64,000 nucleotides of DNA, taken from positions 121,587-185,586 of the forward strand of contig NZ_AYOZ01000061.1 of assembly GCF_000508165.1 (NCBI RefSeq), read 5' to 3'. This DNA comes from Marinomonas profundimaris. GTDB taxonomy: Bacteria > Pseudomonadota > Gammaproteobacteria > Pseudomonadales > Marinomonadaceae. Position numbers and translations under genes: made by a program. This document shows, in pieces, positions 46,510 through 57,581 of the stretch. Every line of letters begins with the position of its first letter. The stretch's first letter is position 1. The notes under the pieces are model-generated. The model did no database searches. It saw nothing but the letters and a program-made list of their open reading frames with translations, and was not told the origin of the DNA.

Positions 46510-49311
46510 ATGAGCCTGTATTCAGAGTACTTACAAGAAATCGAAATTCGCAAAGGTCAAGGATTGCATCCTAAGCCAATTGATGGCGGTGAATTACTAG
46601 CAGAAATCATTGCTCAAGTTAAAGACACAACTCACCAACACCGAGAAGATTCTCTTAACTTCTTCATCTACAACACCATACCGGGCACAACAAGCGCTGC
46701 CGTTGTAAAGGCAAAATTCTTAAAAGAGATTATTCTAGGTGAATCCAGCGTAAAAGAAATCACACCCAAGTTTGCCCTAGAATTACTGTCTCATATGAAA
46801 GGCGGCCCTTCTGTTGAAGTATTGATCGACCTTGCATTATCTAATGATGCTTCGATTGCTGCTCCAGCGGCTGACGTTTTAAAAACTCAAGTCTATCTAT
46901 ATGAAGCAGATATGGAACGCCTTGAAACAGCCTATAAGACTGGTAATTCAATAGCTAAAGACATTCTTCAAAGTTACGCACGCGCTGAGTTCTTTACTAA
47001 ATTACCAGATATCGCTGAAAAAATTGATGTAGTTACTTATATTGCTGGTGAAGGTGATATCTCAACTGATTTATTGTCGCCAGGGCATCAATCTCACTCT
47101 CGTGCCGATCGTGAATTACACGGACAATGCATGAGCACACCAGAAGCTCAAGCAGAAATAAAAGCTTTGCAAGCTCAGCACCCTGACATGCAAGTAATGC
47201 TCATTGCTGAAAAAGGCACAATGGGAGTAGGTTCATCTCGCATGTCTGGCGTGAATAACGTCGCACTTTGGGCGGGCAAGAAAGCAAGTCCATATGTTCC
47301 ATTTATCAACATCGCACCCATTGTTGCTGGCACCAATGGTATCGCCCCAATCTTCCTAACAACGGTTGACGTAACAGGCGGTATTGGTCTTGATCTTAAA
47401 AACTGGGTTAAGAAACTAGACGCAAACGGTAATACTGTTTTTGATAAAAACGGCGATGCTGTATTAGAAGAAGCATATTCAGTAGCCACTGGCACTGTGT
47501 TAACTATCGATACGAAAGCTAAGAAGTTATATAACGGCAATAAGATGCTTGCGGATATATCATCAGCCTTTACACCACAAAAAGTGGAATTCATGAAAGC
47601 TGGTGGTTCATATGCCGTAACGTTCGGTAAGAAACTACAAACATTTGCAGCAGAAGCTTTAGGCGTTGAACCACTAAGCGTATATGCGGCTGCAAAAGAG
47701 ATTTCGCATAAAGGCCAAGGCTTAACAGCTGTTGAGAAAATATTTAACCGAAATGCCGTTGGTGTTTTATCTGACTCACCATTGCACGCAGGATCAAACG
47801 TTCGTGTGAAAGTGAATATTGTTGGCTCGCAAGACACAACGGGGCCTATGACATGTCAGGAATTAGAAGCCATGGCAGCTTCTACCATTTCACCCATTGT
47901 CGATGGCGCATTTCAATCTGGTTGTCACACTGCCTCTGTATGGGACAGTAAAGCAAAAGCAAACACACCTAAGTTAATGAGCTTTATGAACAAGTTCGGT
48001 CTAATCACTGCACGTGACCCTAAAGGTGTTTATCCGTCAATGACGGATGTTATTCATAAAGTATTGAATGATATTACCGTTGACGACCGCGCTATCATTA
48101 TCGGTGGTGACTCTCATACACGTATGTCTAAAGGCGTTGCTTTTGGGGCTGACTCAGGCACTGTAGCTATTGCACTGGCAACAGGTGAGTCTGCAATGCC
48201 AATCCCAGAGTCAGTAAAAGTAACGTTTAAAGGCCACATGAAGAAATACATGGATTTCCGTGATGTGGTACATGCGACACAAGCTCAAATGCTAAAACAG
48301 TTTGGTGGTGAGAATGTATTCCAAGGTCGTGTGATCGAAGTACATATCGGTACATTGCTAGCCGACCAAGCCTTCACCTTCACTGACTGGACAGCTGAGA
48401 TGAAAGCGAAAGCTTCCATCTGTATCTCTCAAGATGACACCCTTATTCAATCTCTTGAGTTAGCGAAAAAGCGTATTCAAATCATGATCGACAAAGGCAT
48501 GGAAAATGAAGCTAAAACACTTCATGGTCTAATCACCCTTGCAGATAAACGTATTGCTGGCATTAAATCCGGCGAACAGCCTGCCCTGGCACCAGATAAT
48601 AATGCTAAATATTTTGCAGAAGTCGTTGTTGATCTTGATGAAATCGTTGAGCCAATGATTGCTGATCCTGATGTAAACAATGACGATGTATCTAAGCGTT
48701 ATACTCATGATGTAATTCGTCCTGTTTCATTCTATGAAAACAAGTCAGTTGACTTAGCATTTGTTGGTTCTTGTATGGTTCATAAAGGCGATATGCAAAT
48801 CATCGCTCAAATGTTCCGTAACATGGAATTACAGGGTAAAGAAATCAAGTTCAATGCACCTCTGGTCATCGCTCCACCAACATACAATATCGTTGATGAA
48901 TTGAAAGCAGAAGGCGATTGGGCACTTTTAGAGAAGTACTCTGGCTTTGAATTCGATGATACTAATCCTAAAGCTTCGGCACGAACTAAGTATGAAAACA
49001 TCATGTACTTAGAACGCCCTGGTTGTAACTTGTGTATGGGTAACCAAGAAAAAGCGGAACCAGGCGATACCGTTCTTGCAACTTCTACTCGATTATTCCA
49101 AGGTCGTGTTGTAGCTGATACGGCAGAGAAAAAAGGTGAGTCCCTACTTGGCTCTACACCACTCGTTGTATTGTCTGCAATATTGGGACGATTCCCAACA
49201 TTAACAGAATATAAAGAGGCTGTGGCTGGCATTCATCTAACGGATTTTGCGCCACCGCTAGAAGAAATGACAACAGCGCCTGTTGAGTTTATTCCAGTAT
49301 CTAACGTTTAA
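46510..49311 (+). CDS. acnB: Aconitate hydratase B (2-methylisocitrate dehydratase)
   Basis: AcnB isomerises citrate and isocitrate in the TCA cycle. The order of the family is seen: N-terminal HEAT-like domain (residues 1-160), swivel domain, then the catalytic domains with cluster cysteines in VGSCMVHKGD and ERPGCNLCMGN. At 933 residues it is about 70 longer than E. coli AcnB (865). Extra residues include a stretch near 300-325 (DANGNTVFDKNGDAVLE) inside the swivel domain. Terminated by a 16-bp hairpin. Strongly expressed in most bacteria. Confidence 0.97.
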   Translation: MSLYSEYLQEIEIRKGQGLHPKPIDGGELLAEIIAQVKDTTHQHREDSLNFFIYNTIPGTTSAAVVKAKFLKEIILGESSVKEITPKFALELLSHMKGGPSVEVLIDLALSNDASIAAPAADVLKTQVYLYEADMERLETAYKTGNSIAKDILQSYARAEFFTKLPDIAEKIDVVTYIAGEGDISTDLLSPGHQSHSRADRELHGQCMSTPEAQAEIKALQAQHPDMQVMLIAEKGTMGVGSSRMSGVNNVALWAGKKASPYVPFINIAPIVAGTNGIAPIFLTTVDVTGGIGLDLKNWVKKLDANGNTVFDKNGDAVLEEAYSVATGTVLTIDTKAKKLYNGNKMLADISSAFTPQKVEFMKAGGSYAVTFGKKLQTFAAEALGVEPLSVYAAAKEISHKGQGLTAVEKIFNRNAVGVLSDSPLHAGSNVRVKVNIVGSQDTTGPMTCQELEAMAASTISPIVDGAFQSGCHTASVWDSKAKANTPKLMSFMNKFGLITARDPKGVYPSMTDVIHKVLNDITVDDRAIIIGGDSHTRMSKGVAFGADSGTVAIALATGESAMPIPESVKVTFKGHMKKYMDFRDVVHATQAQMLKQFGGENVFQGRVIEVHIGTLLADQAFTFTDWTAEMKAKASICISQDDTLIQSLELAKKRIQIMIDKGMENEAKTLHGLITLADKRIAGIKSGEQPALAPDNNAKYFAEVVVDLDEIVEPMIADPDVNNDDVSKRYTHDVIRPVSFYENKSVDLAFVGSCMVHKGDMQIIAQMFRNMELQGKEIKFNAPLVIAPPTYNIVDELKAEGDWALLEKYSGFEFDDTNPKASARTKYENIMYLERPGCNLCMGNQEKAEPGDTVLATSTRLFQGRVVADTAEKKGESLLGSTPLVVLSAILGRFPTLTEYKEAVAGIHLTDFAPPLEEMTTAPVEFIPVSNV

Positions 49312-49350
49312 ACTTAATAATAACGATGAATAGCGATTAAGCTATTTGAT

Positions 49351-49387
49351 AAAAAGCCTACAGATAATATTATCTGTAGGCTTTTTT
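49351..49387 (+). terminator. Terminator of acnB
   Basis: A perfect 16-bp stem (49351-49366 with 49371-49386), loop ATAT and a run of T give a very strong intrinsic terminator. Confidence 0.95.
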
Positions 49388-49460
49388 ATTGCCTGGTTTC
49401 TGACTCAGTGACAACTTCTTTTATTCCTCAACACCTTGATACAGGAAAGGTTTTAGACAC

Positions 49461-49483
49461 AAAAAAGCCCCGCTATGCGAGGC
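49461..49483 (-). terminator. Terminator of hpf
   Basis: GCCCCGC-TAT-GCGAGGC (49467-49483, one wobble pair) is followed on the minus strand by six T. It lies just past the hpf stop. Confidence 0.8.
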
Positions 49484-49505
49484 TTATCCTAGAAGATTTG
49501 ATTGA

Positions 49506-49898
49506 CTAAATAACTTCACGCTCAACGAGCTCATCAAATTCTGCTTGCATCTGGCGCTCTACGGGACTCTCTACATCCTGAGCATTAATATGGTGCTGTC
49601 GACCAGCATGTTTTGCTTTGTGCTTAATTAGTTGTTTCTCTAACTTACCAACTAAAAGATCAAGGGCCGGTTTAATTTGCTTATCCGTCTTAACTGTAGC
49701 AAAAAGATCATGACCAGGGATATGAACACTGGCTTCCACTATTAATTCATGAATCTCATGCTTCTCTGTATTTAAAATCACTTTAATACTGGTTATCTGG
49801 TTATTGATACGAGATAAGTGATCCATTTTTTCTTTAACGAGTTCTTGAACTTCTTCACCAGATTGGACGTGGTGACCGCTAATATTCAATGTATACAT
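49506..49898 (-). CDS. hpf: Ribosome hibernation promoting factor (HPF/YfiA family)
   Basis: HPF binds the 30S decoding region in stationary phase and inactivates ribosomes. The 130-residue protein begins LNISGHHVQSGEEV and has the DLFATVKTDKQIKPALD segment. It is longer than short E. coli HPF (95) by an acidic C-terminal tail but lacks the full long-HPF dimerisation domain, like E. coli YfiA/RaiA (113). It lies alone, away from rpoN, so the RaiA branch is possible. Confidence 0.9.
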   Translation of the reverse strand: MYTLNISGHHVQSGEEVQELVKEKMDHLSRINNQITSIKVILNTEKHEIHELIVEASVHIPGHDLFATVKTDKQIKPALDLLVGKLEKQLIKHKAKHAGRQHHINAQDVESPVERQMQAEFDELVEREVI

Positions 49899-50237
49899 AG
49901 AGAATTTCCTTCTGTTTTTTTGTCAGATGTTTTATTAACTTAAATTCTGTTCCTCCTCTGTTGCCCTTCCTAATAATCTATGGACTGTTGGGTATGATTT
50001 CAATCCCTACAATGTAAATACTTGCTCAAGATCATGAATGAAAAAAAATACATTCAAAAACACAGTAAAACACGACTTAAACACTTTATTTATCAATACC
50101 ATACCTATTTAAATCTAGCAAACAATTCACCATACTGCACAACAAAAACATGTTTTTTTTACCATTTTAAGTGACATTTAACCCTGCTAAAAAAGCACAG
50201 TATGCTGGCAGCACAACACAAGTCTAAAGACGCCAAT
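49899..50237. other. AT-rich intergenic region upstream of hpf
   Basis: 339 bases between hpf and the DUF1275 gene, both on the minus strand. The part next to hpf has GAGGAGGAAC and AGAAGGAAA purine-rich stretches on the minus strand, the latter the hpf ribosome site. Otherwise AT-rich with short A/T runs; I see no gene, RNA or clear terminator. Confidence 0.5.
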
Positions 50238-50915
50238 TCAAACAGCTTGCTCATCACGAGTTAGGTGAACGTTATACAGTCGATATAACGTCGCAAGACA
50301 CACACATAGCAAAGAAGGAATGCCCAATGCATAAAAGCCTATCCACTGAAACAGCCAAGCTCCCAACCCTCCTCCACTGATAAAGCCAACAATAATTACA
50401 AGAAACAAAAATACCTTTCGCTTATCTAAACTCTTCCCCTGAAAAGAACCGCCCAACATAATTCCTAAATCTGTAAATATACCCGTTAGATGCGTGGTTC
50501 TTACGATTGCGCCACTGTATGTTGTCGCCAATGCATTTTGAAGCCCGCAAGCCGCAGACGCGAAATAGTGCCCAGATGTATGACCACTCAATAATAAGTA
50601 CATAGCAACAAGTAAAAACATGGCTTCAATGACCAATAAAACATCATAAAAGCGGCCAAGTTTTAACGACGTGCCGGTTAGTGTGAACCCAGAAACAAAG
50701 GATCCAAACAAAAAGCTAAGTAAGATTCCAATGAGGTGAAAAAGCATCTCTGTATTTGGGTTTAATAACGCACTACCAATCAGTGTAGCAGTCCCTGATA
50801 AATGCGACACAGCTTGATGCTGAAAGCCTAACAATGCGACAGCATTGACACAACCAGCCACAAGAGCCAGAACAAAAGCACCACATTCAATCCACCTAGG
50901 TAATCGTGACAACAC
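50238..50915 (-). CDS. DUF1275 (YoaK-like) membrane protein
   Basis: This 225-residue inner-membrane protein has about six membrane segments. ALVAGCVNAVALLGFQ and the HLSGTATLIG and TTHLTGIFTDLG motifs are typical of the DUF1275/YoaK family, whose function is unknown. A GTG at 50915 with AGGGAG upstream is taken as start; a TTG at 50912 is also possible, and a TTG at 50930 is less likely because it contains the ribosome site. Confidence 0.9.
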   Translation of the reverse strand: MLSRLPRWIECGAFVLALVAGCVNAVALLGFQHQAVSHLSGTATLIGSALLNPNTEMLFHLIGILLSFLFGSFVSGFTLTGTSLKLGRFYDVLLVIEAMFLLVAMYLLLSGHTSGHYFASAACGLQNALATTYSGAIVRTTHLTGIFTDLGIMLGGSFQGKSLDKRKVFLFLVIIVGFISGGGLGAWLFQWIGFYALGIPSLLCVCLATLYRLYNVHLTRDEQAV

Positions 50916-50970
50916 GGCTCTCCCTTTCAAATTTATATAATACTTTTAAAAAAACGCTCAATCGCAACGC

Positions 50971-51005
50971 AAAAAAAAGCGCCTGTCAAAAATGACAGAC
51001 GCTTC
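50971..51005 (-). terminator. Terminator of asd
   Basis: On the minus strand AAGCG-T-CTGTCA, TTTT loop, TGACAG-G-CGCTT and then a T-run form a hairpin with one mismatch just past the asd stop. Confidence 0.85.
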
Positions 51006-51027
51006 TTAGAAACCTTATCTTAGCGCT

Positions 51028-52146
51028 CTAGTCATTTAGCAAGATGCGTAACATACGGCGCAATGGCTCTGCAGCCCCCCACAATAGCTGATCACCTACC
51101 GAGAATGCACTGATGTATTCTGGTCCCATGTTCAGCTTGCGAATACGACCAACAGGAATATCTAAAGTCCCTGTCGCCGCCGTTGGAGTAAGGTGCTCCA
51201 TCGTTGCTTGTTTGTCGTTAGGAATCACTTTCACCCAGTCATTATGCTGCGCTAACATGCCTTCGATATCGTCAACAGGAATGTCTTTATTCAACTTAAT
51301 TGTGAATGCTTGGCTATGGCAACGCATCGCACCAATACGAACACACAGACCATCGACAGGAACAATCAAATCTGTATTTCCTAAGATCTTGTTCGTTTCC
51401 GCTTGCGCTTTCCACTCTTCTCGGCTTTGACCGTTATCAAGCTGAGAATCAATATACGGAATCAAAGAACCCGCCAATGGCACACCGAATTGATCAACGG
51501 GCATGGTATTGGAGCGCATTTGCTCAGCGACTTTACGATCGATGTCTAAAATAGCGCTCGCAGGGTCTGCAAGCTCACTAGCAACAGCACCTTGTAACAT
51601 GCCCATTTGATTGATCAATTCGCGCATGTGACGAGCACCGCCACCAGACGCTGCTTGATACGTCATAGACGTCATCCACTCAATGTGGCCCTTCTCGAAC
51701 AATCCACCCAACGCCAATAACATCAAGCTAACTGTGCAATTACCACCAGCAAAGGTTTTAACGCCATTGCTCAAGCCTTGCTTGATAACATTCAAGTTAA
51801 CTGGATCAAGCACAATAATCGCATCTTTCTCCATACGTAAAGAAGACGCGGCATCAATCCAATAACCTTTCCAACCAGCCTTGCGCAACTGAGGATAAAT
51901 AGCCTTGGTATAATCCCCGCCTTGGCAGGTAATAATAATATCCATCTTCTTTAAGGATTCAATATCGTTCGCATCTTGAAGTAATGGAATATCTTTACCA
52001 ATTTCTGGACCTTTTTGCCCCGTTTGAGAAGTCGTAAAAAAGACTGGATCAATATGATCAAAGTCGCTCTCTTCTCGCATACGTTGCATCAATACGGAAC
52101 CGACCATTCCGCGCCATCCGACTAAACCTACAGTGTTCTTTGACAT
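51028..52146 (-). CDS. asd: Aspartate-semialdehyde dehydrogenase
   Basis: Asd reduces aspartyl phosphate to aspartate semialdehyde, the branch point to lysine/DAP, threonine and methionine; its product feeds DapA. The 372-residue protein begins [16 protein letters not shown] and has the catalytic cysteine C137 in [13 protein letters not shown] at 52146 gives the family N-terminus; the open frame is ten codons longer. It follows leuB after 86 bases, an order also found in Pseudomonas and relatives (leuCDB-asd). Confidence 0.97.
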   Translation of the reverse strand: MSKNTVGLVGWRGMVGSVLMQRMREESDFDHIDPVFFTTSQTGQKGPEIGKDIPLLQDANDIESLKKMDIIITCQGGDYTKAIYPQLRKAGWKGYWIDAASSLRMEKDAIIVLDPVNLNVIKQGLSNGVKTFAGGNCTVSLMLLALGGLFEKGHIEWMTSMTYQAASGGGARHMRELINQMGMLQGAVASELADPASAILDIDRKVAEQMRSNTMPVDQFGVPLAGSLIPYIDSQLDNGQSREEWKAQAETNKILGNTDLIVPVDGLCVRIGAMRCHSQAFTIKLNKDIPVDDIEGMLAQHNDWVKVIPNDKQATMEHLTPTAATGTLDIPVGRIRKLNMGPEYISAFSVGDQLLWGAAEPLRRMLRILLND

Positions 52147-52232
52147 GGTTAACATTACCTTTTTTTGTGGGGCCACTCATACCAAGAGCAGTATCCCAAG
52201 TGAATACAAAACGACCTTATGACGTTTCGCTT

Positions 52233-53318
52233 TTAATGCTGTGCTTTTAATGCGTTAAGTACGGCATCGCCCATGGCTTGCGTACTAACAGTCTCGCTTC
52301 CTTTTGATGCGATATCTGCGGTTCTTAGACCTAAATCAAGAACATGACTCACGGCCGCCTCAATCGCATCTGCCGCGTCTTTCGCATCCAATGAATAACG
52401 TAACATCATAGCAACGGATAAAATGGTTGCCAATGGATTCGCAATACCTTTGCCTGCGATATCAGGCGCTGAGCCATGACAAGGTTCATACATGCCGCGA
52501 CCTTCCGCATTTAATGACGCAGAAGGCAGCATACCAATAGAACCTGTTAACATCGCAGCCGCGTCAGAAAGGATATCACCAAACATATTCCCAGTAACCA
52601 TTACATCAAACTGTTTTGGCGCACGAACAAGCTGCATAGCAGCATTATCAACTAGCATGTGAGTTAATTCGACGTCAGGATACTCCTTCGCCACTTCTTC
52701 CATCACTTCTTTCCAAAGTACTGTCACTTCAAGCACGTTGGATTTATCAATAGAGCAAACACGTTTGCCGCGTTGACGTGCCGCTTCAAACGCTGAACGA
52801 CCAATTCGACGGATCTCAGATTCGTTGTAAACGTAAGTGTTGTAGCCTTCACGTTCGCCATTTTCCAATGTGCGAATGCCACGAGGTTGACCGAAATAAA
52901 TACCACCGGTCAATTCGCGCACGATCAATATATCAAGACCCGCCACAATTTCTGGCTTCAAACTGGACGCATCTGCCAATTGTGGGTAAAGAATTGCTGG
53001 GCGCAAATTGGAAAACAACTCAAGATTCGAGCGCAAGCCAAGCAAGCCTTTTTCAGGGCGAACGGACATGTCCAACTTATCCCATTTAGGGCCACCTACG
53101 GCACCAAGCAGAATAGCGTCCGCTGCTTTGGCTTTTGACAATGTCGCTTCTGGCAATGGAGAGCCAGTTTCGTCATAAGCAGAGCCACCAACAAGGGCAC
53201 TTTCGTGAACGATGTTTAATGAAAACTGCTCATTCACAGCATCTAATACACGAACCGCTTGAGCAACAATTTCAGGGCCAATGCCATCACCCGGCAATAC
53301 CAATACATTTTTAGTCAT
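52233..53318 (-). CDS. leuB: 3-isopropylmalate dehydrogenase
   Basis: LeuB oxidises 3-isopropylmalate with NAD. The 361-residue enzyme has [12 protein letters not shown] at the N-terminus, the substrate residues [12 protein letters not shown] and [10 protein letters not shown], and metal aspartates in [11 protein letters not shown]. It is 29 bases after leuD. Confidence 0.98.
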   Translation of the reverse strand: MTKNVLVLPGDGIGPEIVAQAVRVLDAVNEQFSLNIVHESALVGGSAYDETGSPLPEATLSKAKAADAILLGAVGGPKWDKLDMSVRPEKGLLGLRSNLELFSNLRPAILYPQLADASSLKPEIVAGLDILIVRELTGGIYFGQPRGIRTLENGEREGYNTYVYNESEIRRIGRSAFEAARQRGKRVCSIDKSNVLEVTVLWKEVMEEVAKEYPDVELTHMLVDNAAMQLVRAPKQFDVMVTGNMFGDILSDAAAMLTGSIGMLPSASLNAEGRGMYEPCHGSAPDIAGKGIANPLATILSVAMMLRYSLDAKDAADAIEAAVSHVLDLGLRTADIASKGSETVSTQAMGDAVLNALKAQH

Positions 53319-53347
53319 GTCAAATCCTTAAAGCCTATTTCTTTTGT

Positions 53348-53998
53348 TTACTGACCACGTGACAAGAAAAGCCACGGTGCATCATTCATTCGTTTTTCTT
53401 CGTAACGACGAATAGAAGATTCTTGTTGTAGCGTTAAGCCAATATCGTCCAAACCATTCAGCAAGCAATGCTTACGGAAGTTATCGACCATAAATTCAAA
53501 CTGTGTACCAGAAGGTGATGTCACCGTTTGATTTTCAAGGTCTACAATAATTTCAGCGCCCTCCCGCAACGCGACTTCCGCGAACAACTGGTCTACTTCT
53601 TCTGTTTGTAAAACAATTGGTAATAAACCATTTTTGAAACAGTTGTTATAAAAAATGTCCGCAAAACTTGGCGCAATGACCGAACGAAAACCATAATCGT
53701 CCAATGCCCAAGGGGCGTGCTCACGACTAGAACCACAACCAAAGTTTTGACGCGCCAATAGAACGCTCGCGCCTTTGTAACGAGGCTGATTCAATATAAA
53801 CTCTTCGCGAATCGGACGACCGTCACATTCTTGGTCTGGTTGACCTTCGTCTTCATAACGAAGCTCATCAAATAAATTTTTACCAAAACCGGTGCGCTTA
53901 ATGGATTTCAAGAACTGCTTCGGAATAATCATATCCGTATCAACGTTTGCCAAATCCAAAGGAGCGGCTAGTCCTGTGTGCTTTGTAAAGGGACGCAT
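53348..53998 (-). CDS. leuD: 3-isopropylmalate dehydratase small subunit
   Basis: LeuD is the swivel subunit of the isopropylmalate isomerase. The 216-residue protein begins [19 protein letters not shown] and has the [15 protein letters not shown] active-site loop. It lies 16 bases after leuC and is followed by leuB. Confidence 0.98.
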   Translation of the reverse strand: MRPFTKHTGLAAPLDLANVDTDMIIPKQFLKSIKRTGFGKNLFDELRYEDEGQPDQECDGRPIREEFILNQPRYKGASVLLARQNFGCGSSREHAPWALDDYGFRSVIAPSFADIFYNNCFKNGLLPIVLQTEEVDQLFAEVALREGAEIIVDLENQTVTSPSGTQFEFMVDNFRKHCLLNGLDDIGLTLQQESSIRRYEEKRMNDAPWLFLSRGQ

Positions 53999-54014
53999 AA
54001 AACTCTCCTTTTAT

Positions 54015-55442
54015 TTAGTGTTTAACAAATTCGTTAACATCAACAAAATGTCCCGCAATAGCGGCAGCGGCCGCCATCGCAGGGCTTACTAGATGTGTAC
54101 GCCCACCAAAGCCTTGGCGACCTTCAAAGTTACGGTTAGAGGTAGACGCACAATGTTCGCCATTTCCTAACTTGTCAGCATTCATTGCCAAACACATAGA
54201 ACAACCTGGCTCGCGCCATTCCAAACCAGCCGCCTCAAAAATCACATCGAGACCTTCTTTTTCTGCTTGTGCTTTGACCAAGCCAGACCCTGGGACCACA
54301 ATCGCTTGCTTCAATGTTGATGCTACTTTGCGGCCTTTTACGACTTGCGCTGCTATACGTAAATCTTCAATACGAGAGTTTGTGCAAGAACCAATAAAAA
54401 CACGATCAAGCGTGATATCGGCCAACATGGTTTTTCCTTCCAAGCCCATGTATTTCCAAGCACGAGCATAACCTTCTTTTTTTACTGGATCGGTTTGATC
54501 TTCTGAACGTGGAATCGCCTCATCGATGGCAATCACCATTTCTGGCGACGTTCCCCATGTCACTTGCGGCTTGATGTCTTCCGACTTCAGTACAACCACT
54601 TCATCAAATTGCGCATCTTGGTCGGAAACGAGTTCTTTCCATGCTTCAACAGCCATATCCCAATGTGCACCTTTTGGCGCATAAGGGCGACCTTCTACAT
54701 AATTGATTGTTGTGTCATCAACCGCGATCAATCCAACACGAGCACCCGCTTCAATCGCCATATTACAAACTGTCATACGACCTTCCATGGACAAAGACTG
54801 AATGCCCGTTCCACCAAATTCGATCGCGTAGCCAGTACCACCCGCCGTTCCAATCGCACCGATAATGGCCAAAACAACGTCTTTTGCGGATACCCAAGGC
54901 GACAACTCACCGTCAACACGAACCAACATATTGCGGCTTTTCTTTTGTACAAGGCACTGAGTCGCTAATACGTGCTCAACTTCTGAAGTACCAATACCAT
55001 GCGCCAATGCGCCAAATGCACCGTGTGTTGACGTATGAGAATCGCCACATACAACCGTCATACCTGGAAGCGTCGCACCTTGCTCTGGCCCAACAACGTG
55101 CACGATTCCTTGGCGAATGTCTTTCATGTTGAATTCAGTAATACCAAATTCATTGCAGTTATCATCGAGCGTTGTGACTTGAATTTTAGACACAGGATCT
55201 TCAATGCCATCGACGCCAGAAATGCGTTCTTTCTTGGTTGTCGGTACATTATGGTCTGGCGTTGCTAAGCTTGATGATACGCGCCAAGGCTTTCTTCCCG
55301 CGATTCGCAGGCCTTCAAAAGCTTGTGGTGATGTCACTTCATGAAGCAACTGTAAATCGATATAAATTAACGCGCTGCCGTCATCTCGCTGCTGAACAAG
55401 ATGGCTATCCCACAACTTGTCATAAAGGGTTTTGCCTGACAT
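54015..55442 (-). CDS. leuC: 3-isopropylmalate dehydratase large subunit
   Basis: LeuC carries the 4Fe-4S cluster of the isomerase. The 475-residue protein starts [12 protein letters not shown], has [19 protein letters not shown], and cluster cysteines in [13 protein letters not shown] and [12 protein letters not shown]. It is the first gene of leuC-leuD-leuB and divergent from a LysR regulator. I see no leucine-rich leader peptide in the 93 bases upstream. Confidence 0.98.
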   Translation of the reverse strand: MSGKTLYDKLWDSHLVQQRDDGSALIYIDLQLLHEVTSPQAFEGLRIAGRKPWRVSSSLATPDHNVPTTKKERISGVDGIEDPVSKIQVTTLDDNCNEFGITEFNMKDIRQGIVHVVGPEQGATLPGMTVVCGDSHTSTHGAFGALAHGIGTSEVEHVLATQCLVQKKSRNMLVRVDGELSPWVSAKDVVLAIIGAIGTAGGTGYAIEFGGTGIQSLSMEGRMTVCNMAIEAGARVGLIAVDDTTINYVEGRPYAPKGAHWDMAVEAWKELVSDQDAQFDEVVVLKSEDIKPQVTWGTSPEMVIAIDEAIPRSEDQTDPVKKEGYARAWKYMGLEGKTMLADITLDRVFIGSCTNSRIEDLRIAAQVVKGRKVASTLKQAIVVPGSGLVKAQAEKEGLDVIFEAAGLEWREPGCSMCLAMNADKLGNGEHCASTSNRNFEGRQGFGGRTHLVSPAMAAAAAIAGHFVDVNEFVKH

Positions 55443-55501
55443 AAGTTCTCTCCTAAAAATCTTATTGCGCTATCGTAAAACTTTGGCTTAAATAACTCAA
55501 A

Positions 55502-55519
55502 TTCATATTTTTCATATTT
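55502..55519. repeat. Tandem 9-base repeat in the leuC/LysR divergent region
   Basis: TTCATATTT occurs twice without a gap, between the divergent leuC and LysR starts. It may be an A/T-rich regulator site or part of a promoter. Confidence 0.3.
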
Positions 55520-55535
55520 TGGATAATTTTTTGGA

Positions 55536-56417
55536 ATGATAGACATCGCGGAACTACTTACTTTTATTAAGGTTGCAGAAACAGGTTCATTTTCAGAGGC
55601 CGGTTCAAAGCTTTTCCTAACGCAACCCGCGATCAGTAAGCGCGTTGCCGCACTAGAAAGTAACTTAGGGGTTAGGCTGTTTGACCGCATTGGCCGCCAA
55701 GTACAGCTCACTGAAGCTGGTACACGCCTACTACCCAAAGCCAGAAAAATGGCCGAGGACTTACAAGACATAAAGCGCAGCATGACCTTACAAATGCAAG
55801 ACGTAAGTGGTGAGTTGCGTCTTTCCACTAGCCACCACGTTGGATTACGTCGATTGCCAAAATCCCTAAAACGCTTTCAGGAGGACTTCCCTAGTGCGCA
55901 CTTAGAAATTGAATTTACGCAATCAGAAGAAGCCTACCAAGATGTCTTAAAAGGGCGAGCAGAACTTGGCATCATCACGCTATCAAACAAAGACAACCCG
56001 TTAATAGAATCCTTACCGATTTGGTCGGATCCACTCACCTGTGTCGTCAGTAAAGATCACCCTTTGGCCTTATCTAAAAATTTAAGCTTACTTGAACTCG
56101 CCCAACACGCTTGTGTACTGCCTAATAAAAATACATTTACACGGCAAATTGCCGAACAAGTCTTCGGAAAACAAGGCCTAAAACCGAAAGTTCGAATGAA
56201 TACTAACAACCTAGAAACATTGGCAATGCTGGTGAATATTGGCTGGGGCTGGTCTTTACTTCCTTCCACCTTGGTAGATGAAAAATTAGTAGTATTAAAC
56301 ATTGCTGATTTGAATGTAGAAAGGAAACTGGGTGTTATTCACCACAAGCAAAGAACACTAAGTCGAGCCGCCATCGCTTTTATTGAATTGCTAAAAAATG
56401 ATAGGGCAAACTTATAA
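55536..56417 (+). CDS. LysR-family regulator next to leuCDB
   Basis: This 293-residue regulator has a winged helix near residues 17-40 (SFSEAGSKLFLTQPAISKRV) and a C-terminal effector domain. It is divergent from leuC with 93 bases between starts, a position held by a LysR gene in many Pseudomonas and Oceanospirillales genomes, so it probably regulates leucine genes. Effector unknown. It ends ten bases from the convergent carrier gene. Confidence 0.9.
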   Translation: MIDIAELLTFIKVAETGSFSEAGSKLFLTQPAISKRVAALESNLGVRLFDRIGRQVQLTEAGTRLLPKARKMAEDLQDIKRSMTLQMQDVSGELRLSTSHHVGLRRLPKSLKRFQEDFPSAHLEIEFTQSEEAYQDVLKGRAELGIITLSNKDNPLIESLPIWSDPLTCVVSKDHPLALSKNLSLLELAQHACVLPNKNTFTRQIAEQVFGKQGLKPKVRMNTNNLETLAMLVNIGWGWSLLPSTLVDEKLVVLNIADLNVERKLGVIHHKQRTLSRAAIAFIELLKNDRANL

Positions 56418-56426
56418 CCGCTTAAA

Positions 56427-57581
56427 TTAACGGCTTTGGCTCATAATCAAAATAAGCAATGCCAATGCACTGGTCAAAGAGGCTGCTGTAAACGCCCATT
56501 CACCACCAGCCCATTCCCATAAATACCCTGTAATTACCATCCCAATGCCACCGCCTAACCCGATAGCAAAGGCACTGTACATGGCCTGACCTTGGCCTGC
56601 GAAACGCTCAGGGAAAAGCCGTCTAATTTGCTCAATCGACACCATATGAAAAAGCGCAAACGTAATACAATGAAGTAACTGCGTAAAAACTAGCACCCAC
56701 ACGTTTGAAGCAAACCAACCGACTAAAAACCAACGAACGATGCCACAAATAAAACACAGCGTAATAATATGAACCACATGGAAGTGTTTAATGGTATTGC
56801 CAAAAAATAGGAACAACACAATTTCAATCACCACACCAAGCGCCATCAATAAACCAATATGCTCACCGCTGTAACCTAGATTTGATAAATGCACCGCAAA
56901 AAAAACATTGAACGGCGCATGAGACATAAACGCCAAAAAGGCCAATACAAAAAACAGCATTGATTCTGGTGTTTTAACTAATGAAAGAAAGGAGATGGAT
57001 TCCTTTTGTGTACTGACTTCATAGGCTTGCTCTTTTAAGAAAAAAGACGTGACCACCGCAAGCGCCAAACAAACACACATCGTTGGAATCACAATAGCAA
57101 TACCAAATTGACCAATAAGAAAACCACCGCCCGCCACGGCAACAACATAACCAATAGAACCACCCACTCTTAAACGCGTATAAGGCACATCTAAATTACG
57201 AATACTTCTTACCGCCAAAGAATCCGTCATAGGAATTAAAGCAGAGTAAAACAGCGCCATAGTGCAAGTAAGTAACCATAGTGTTTCAAATTGATCGTTC
57301 CAATTAAAGGGAATCACCGCGATAAAACAGCCTAAAATCGCGAATTGAAGTATCCGTTTTGGCAAACCAATTTTTGCCGTTAACCAACCCCAAAAATGTG
57401 GAATTAAAATACCGGATAAGGTAAACGTCGACATCAAACGGCCGATTTCAGAAGCGCTTAAGCCAATCGATTTATAATAAACCGAGATATAAGGCATCAT
57501 CACGCCAATAAGCGCACAGAAAAAAAAGTAAAAGAAGAATAAAGGCCAAGCCACAGGGCGAGCATTTTCAGAAAACATCAT
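56427..57581 (-). CDS. MFS transporter, HcaT/phenylpropionate permease-like
   Basis: The 384-residue inner-membrane carrier has about twelve membrane segments. The start region PLFFFYFFFCALIGVMMPYISVYY and the LSASEIGRLMS segment resemble the HcaT/PPP family (MFS_1_like), which includes 3-phenylpropionic acid permease and nucleoside-like carriers. The substrate cannot be told from sequence. It is convergent with the LysR gene. Confidence 0.85.
   Translation of the reverse strand: MMFSENARPVAWPLFFFYFFFCALIGVMMPYISVYYKSIGLSASEIGRLMSTFTLSGILIPHFWGWLTAKIGLPKRILQFAILGCFIAVIPFNWNDQFETLWLLTCTMALFYSALIPMTDSLAVRSIRNLDVPYTRLRVGGSIGYVVAVAGGGFLIGQFGIAIVIPTMCVCLALAVVTSFFLKEQAYEVSTQKESISFLSLVKTPESMLFFVLAFLAFMSHAPFNVFFAVHLSNLGYSGEHIGLLMALGVVIEIVLFLFFGNTIKHFHVVHIITLCFICGIVRWFLVGWFASNVWVLVFTQLLHCITFALFHMVSIEQIRRLFPERFAGQGQAMYSAFAIGLGGGIGMVITGYLWEWAGGEWAFTAASLTSALALLILIMSQSR

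Noticed and set aside
50160..50237. Possible sigma-54 promoter or terminator downstream of the DUF1275 gene
   Set aside because: The GG/GC spacing does not fit a -24/-12 element, and the only hairpin is a 4-bp TGCT/AGCA stem.
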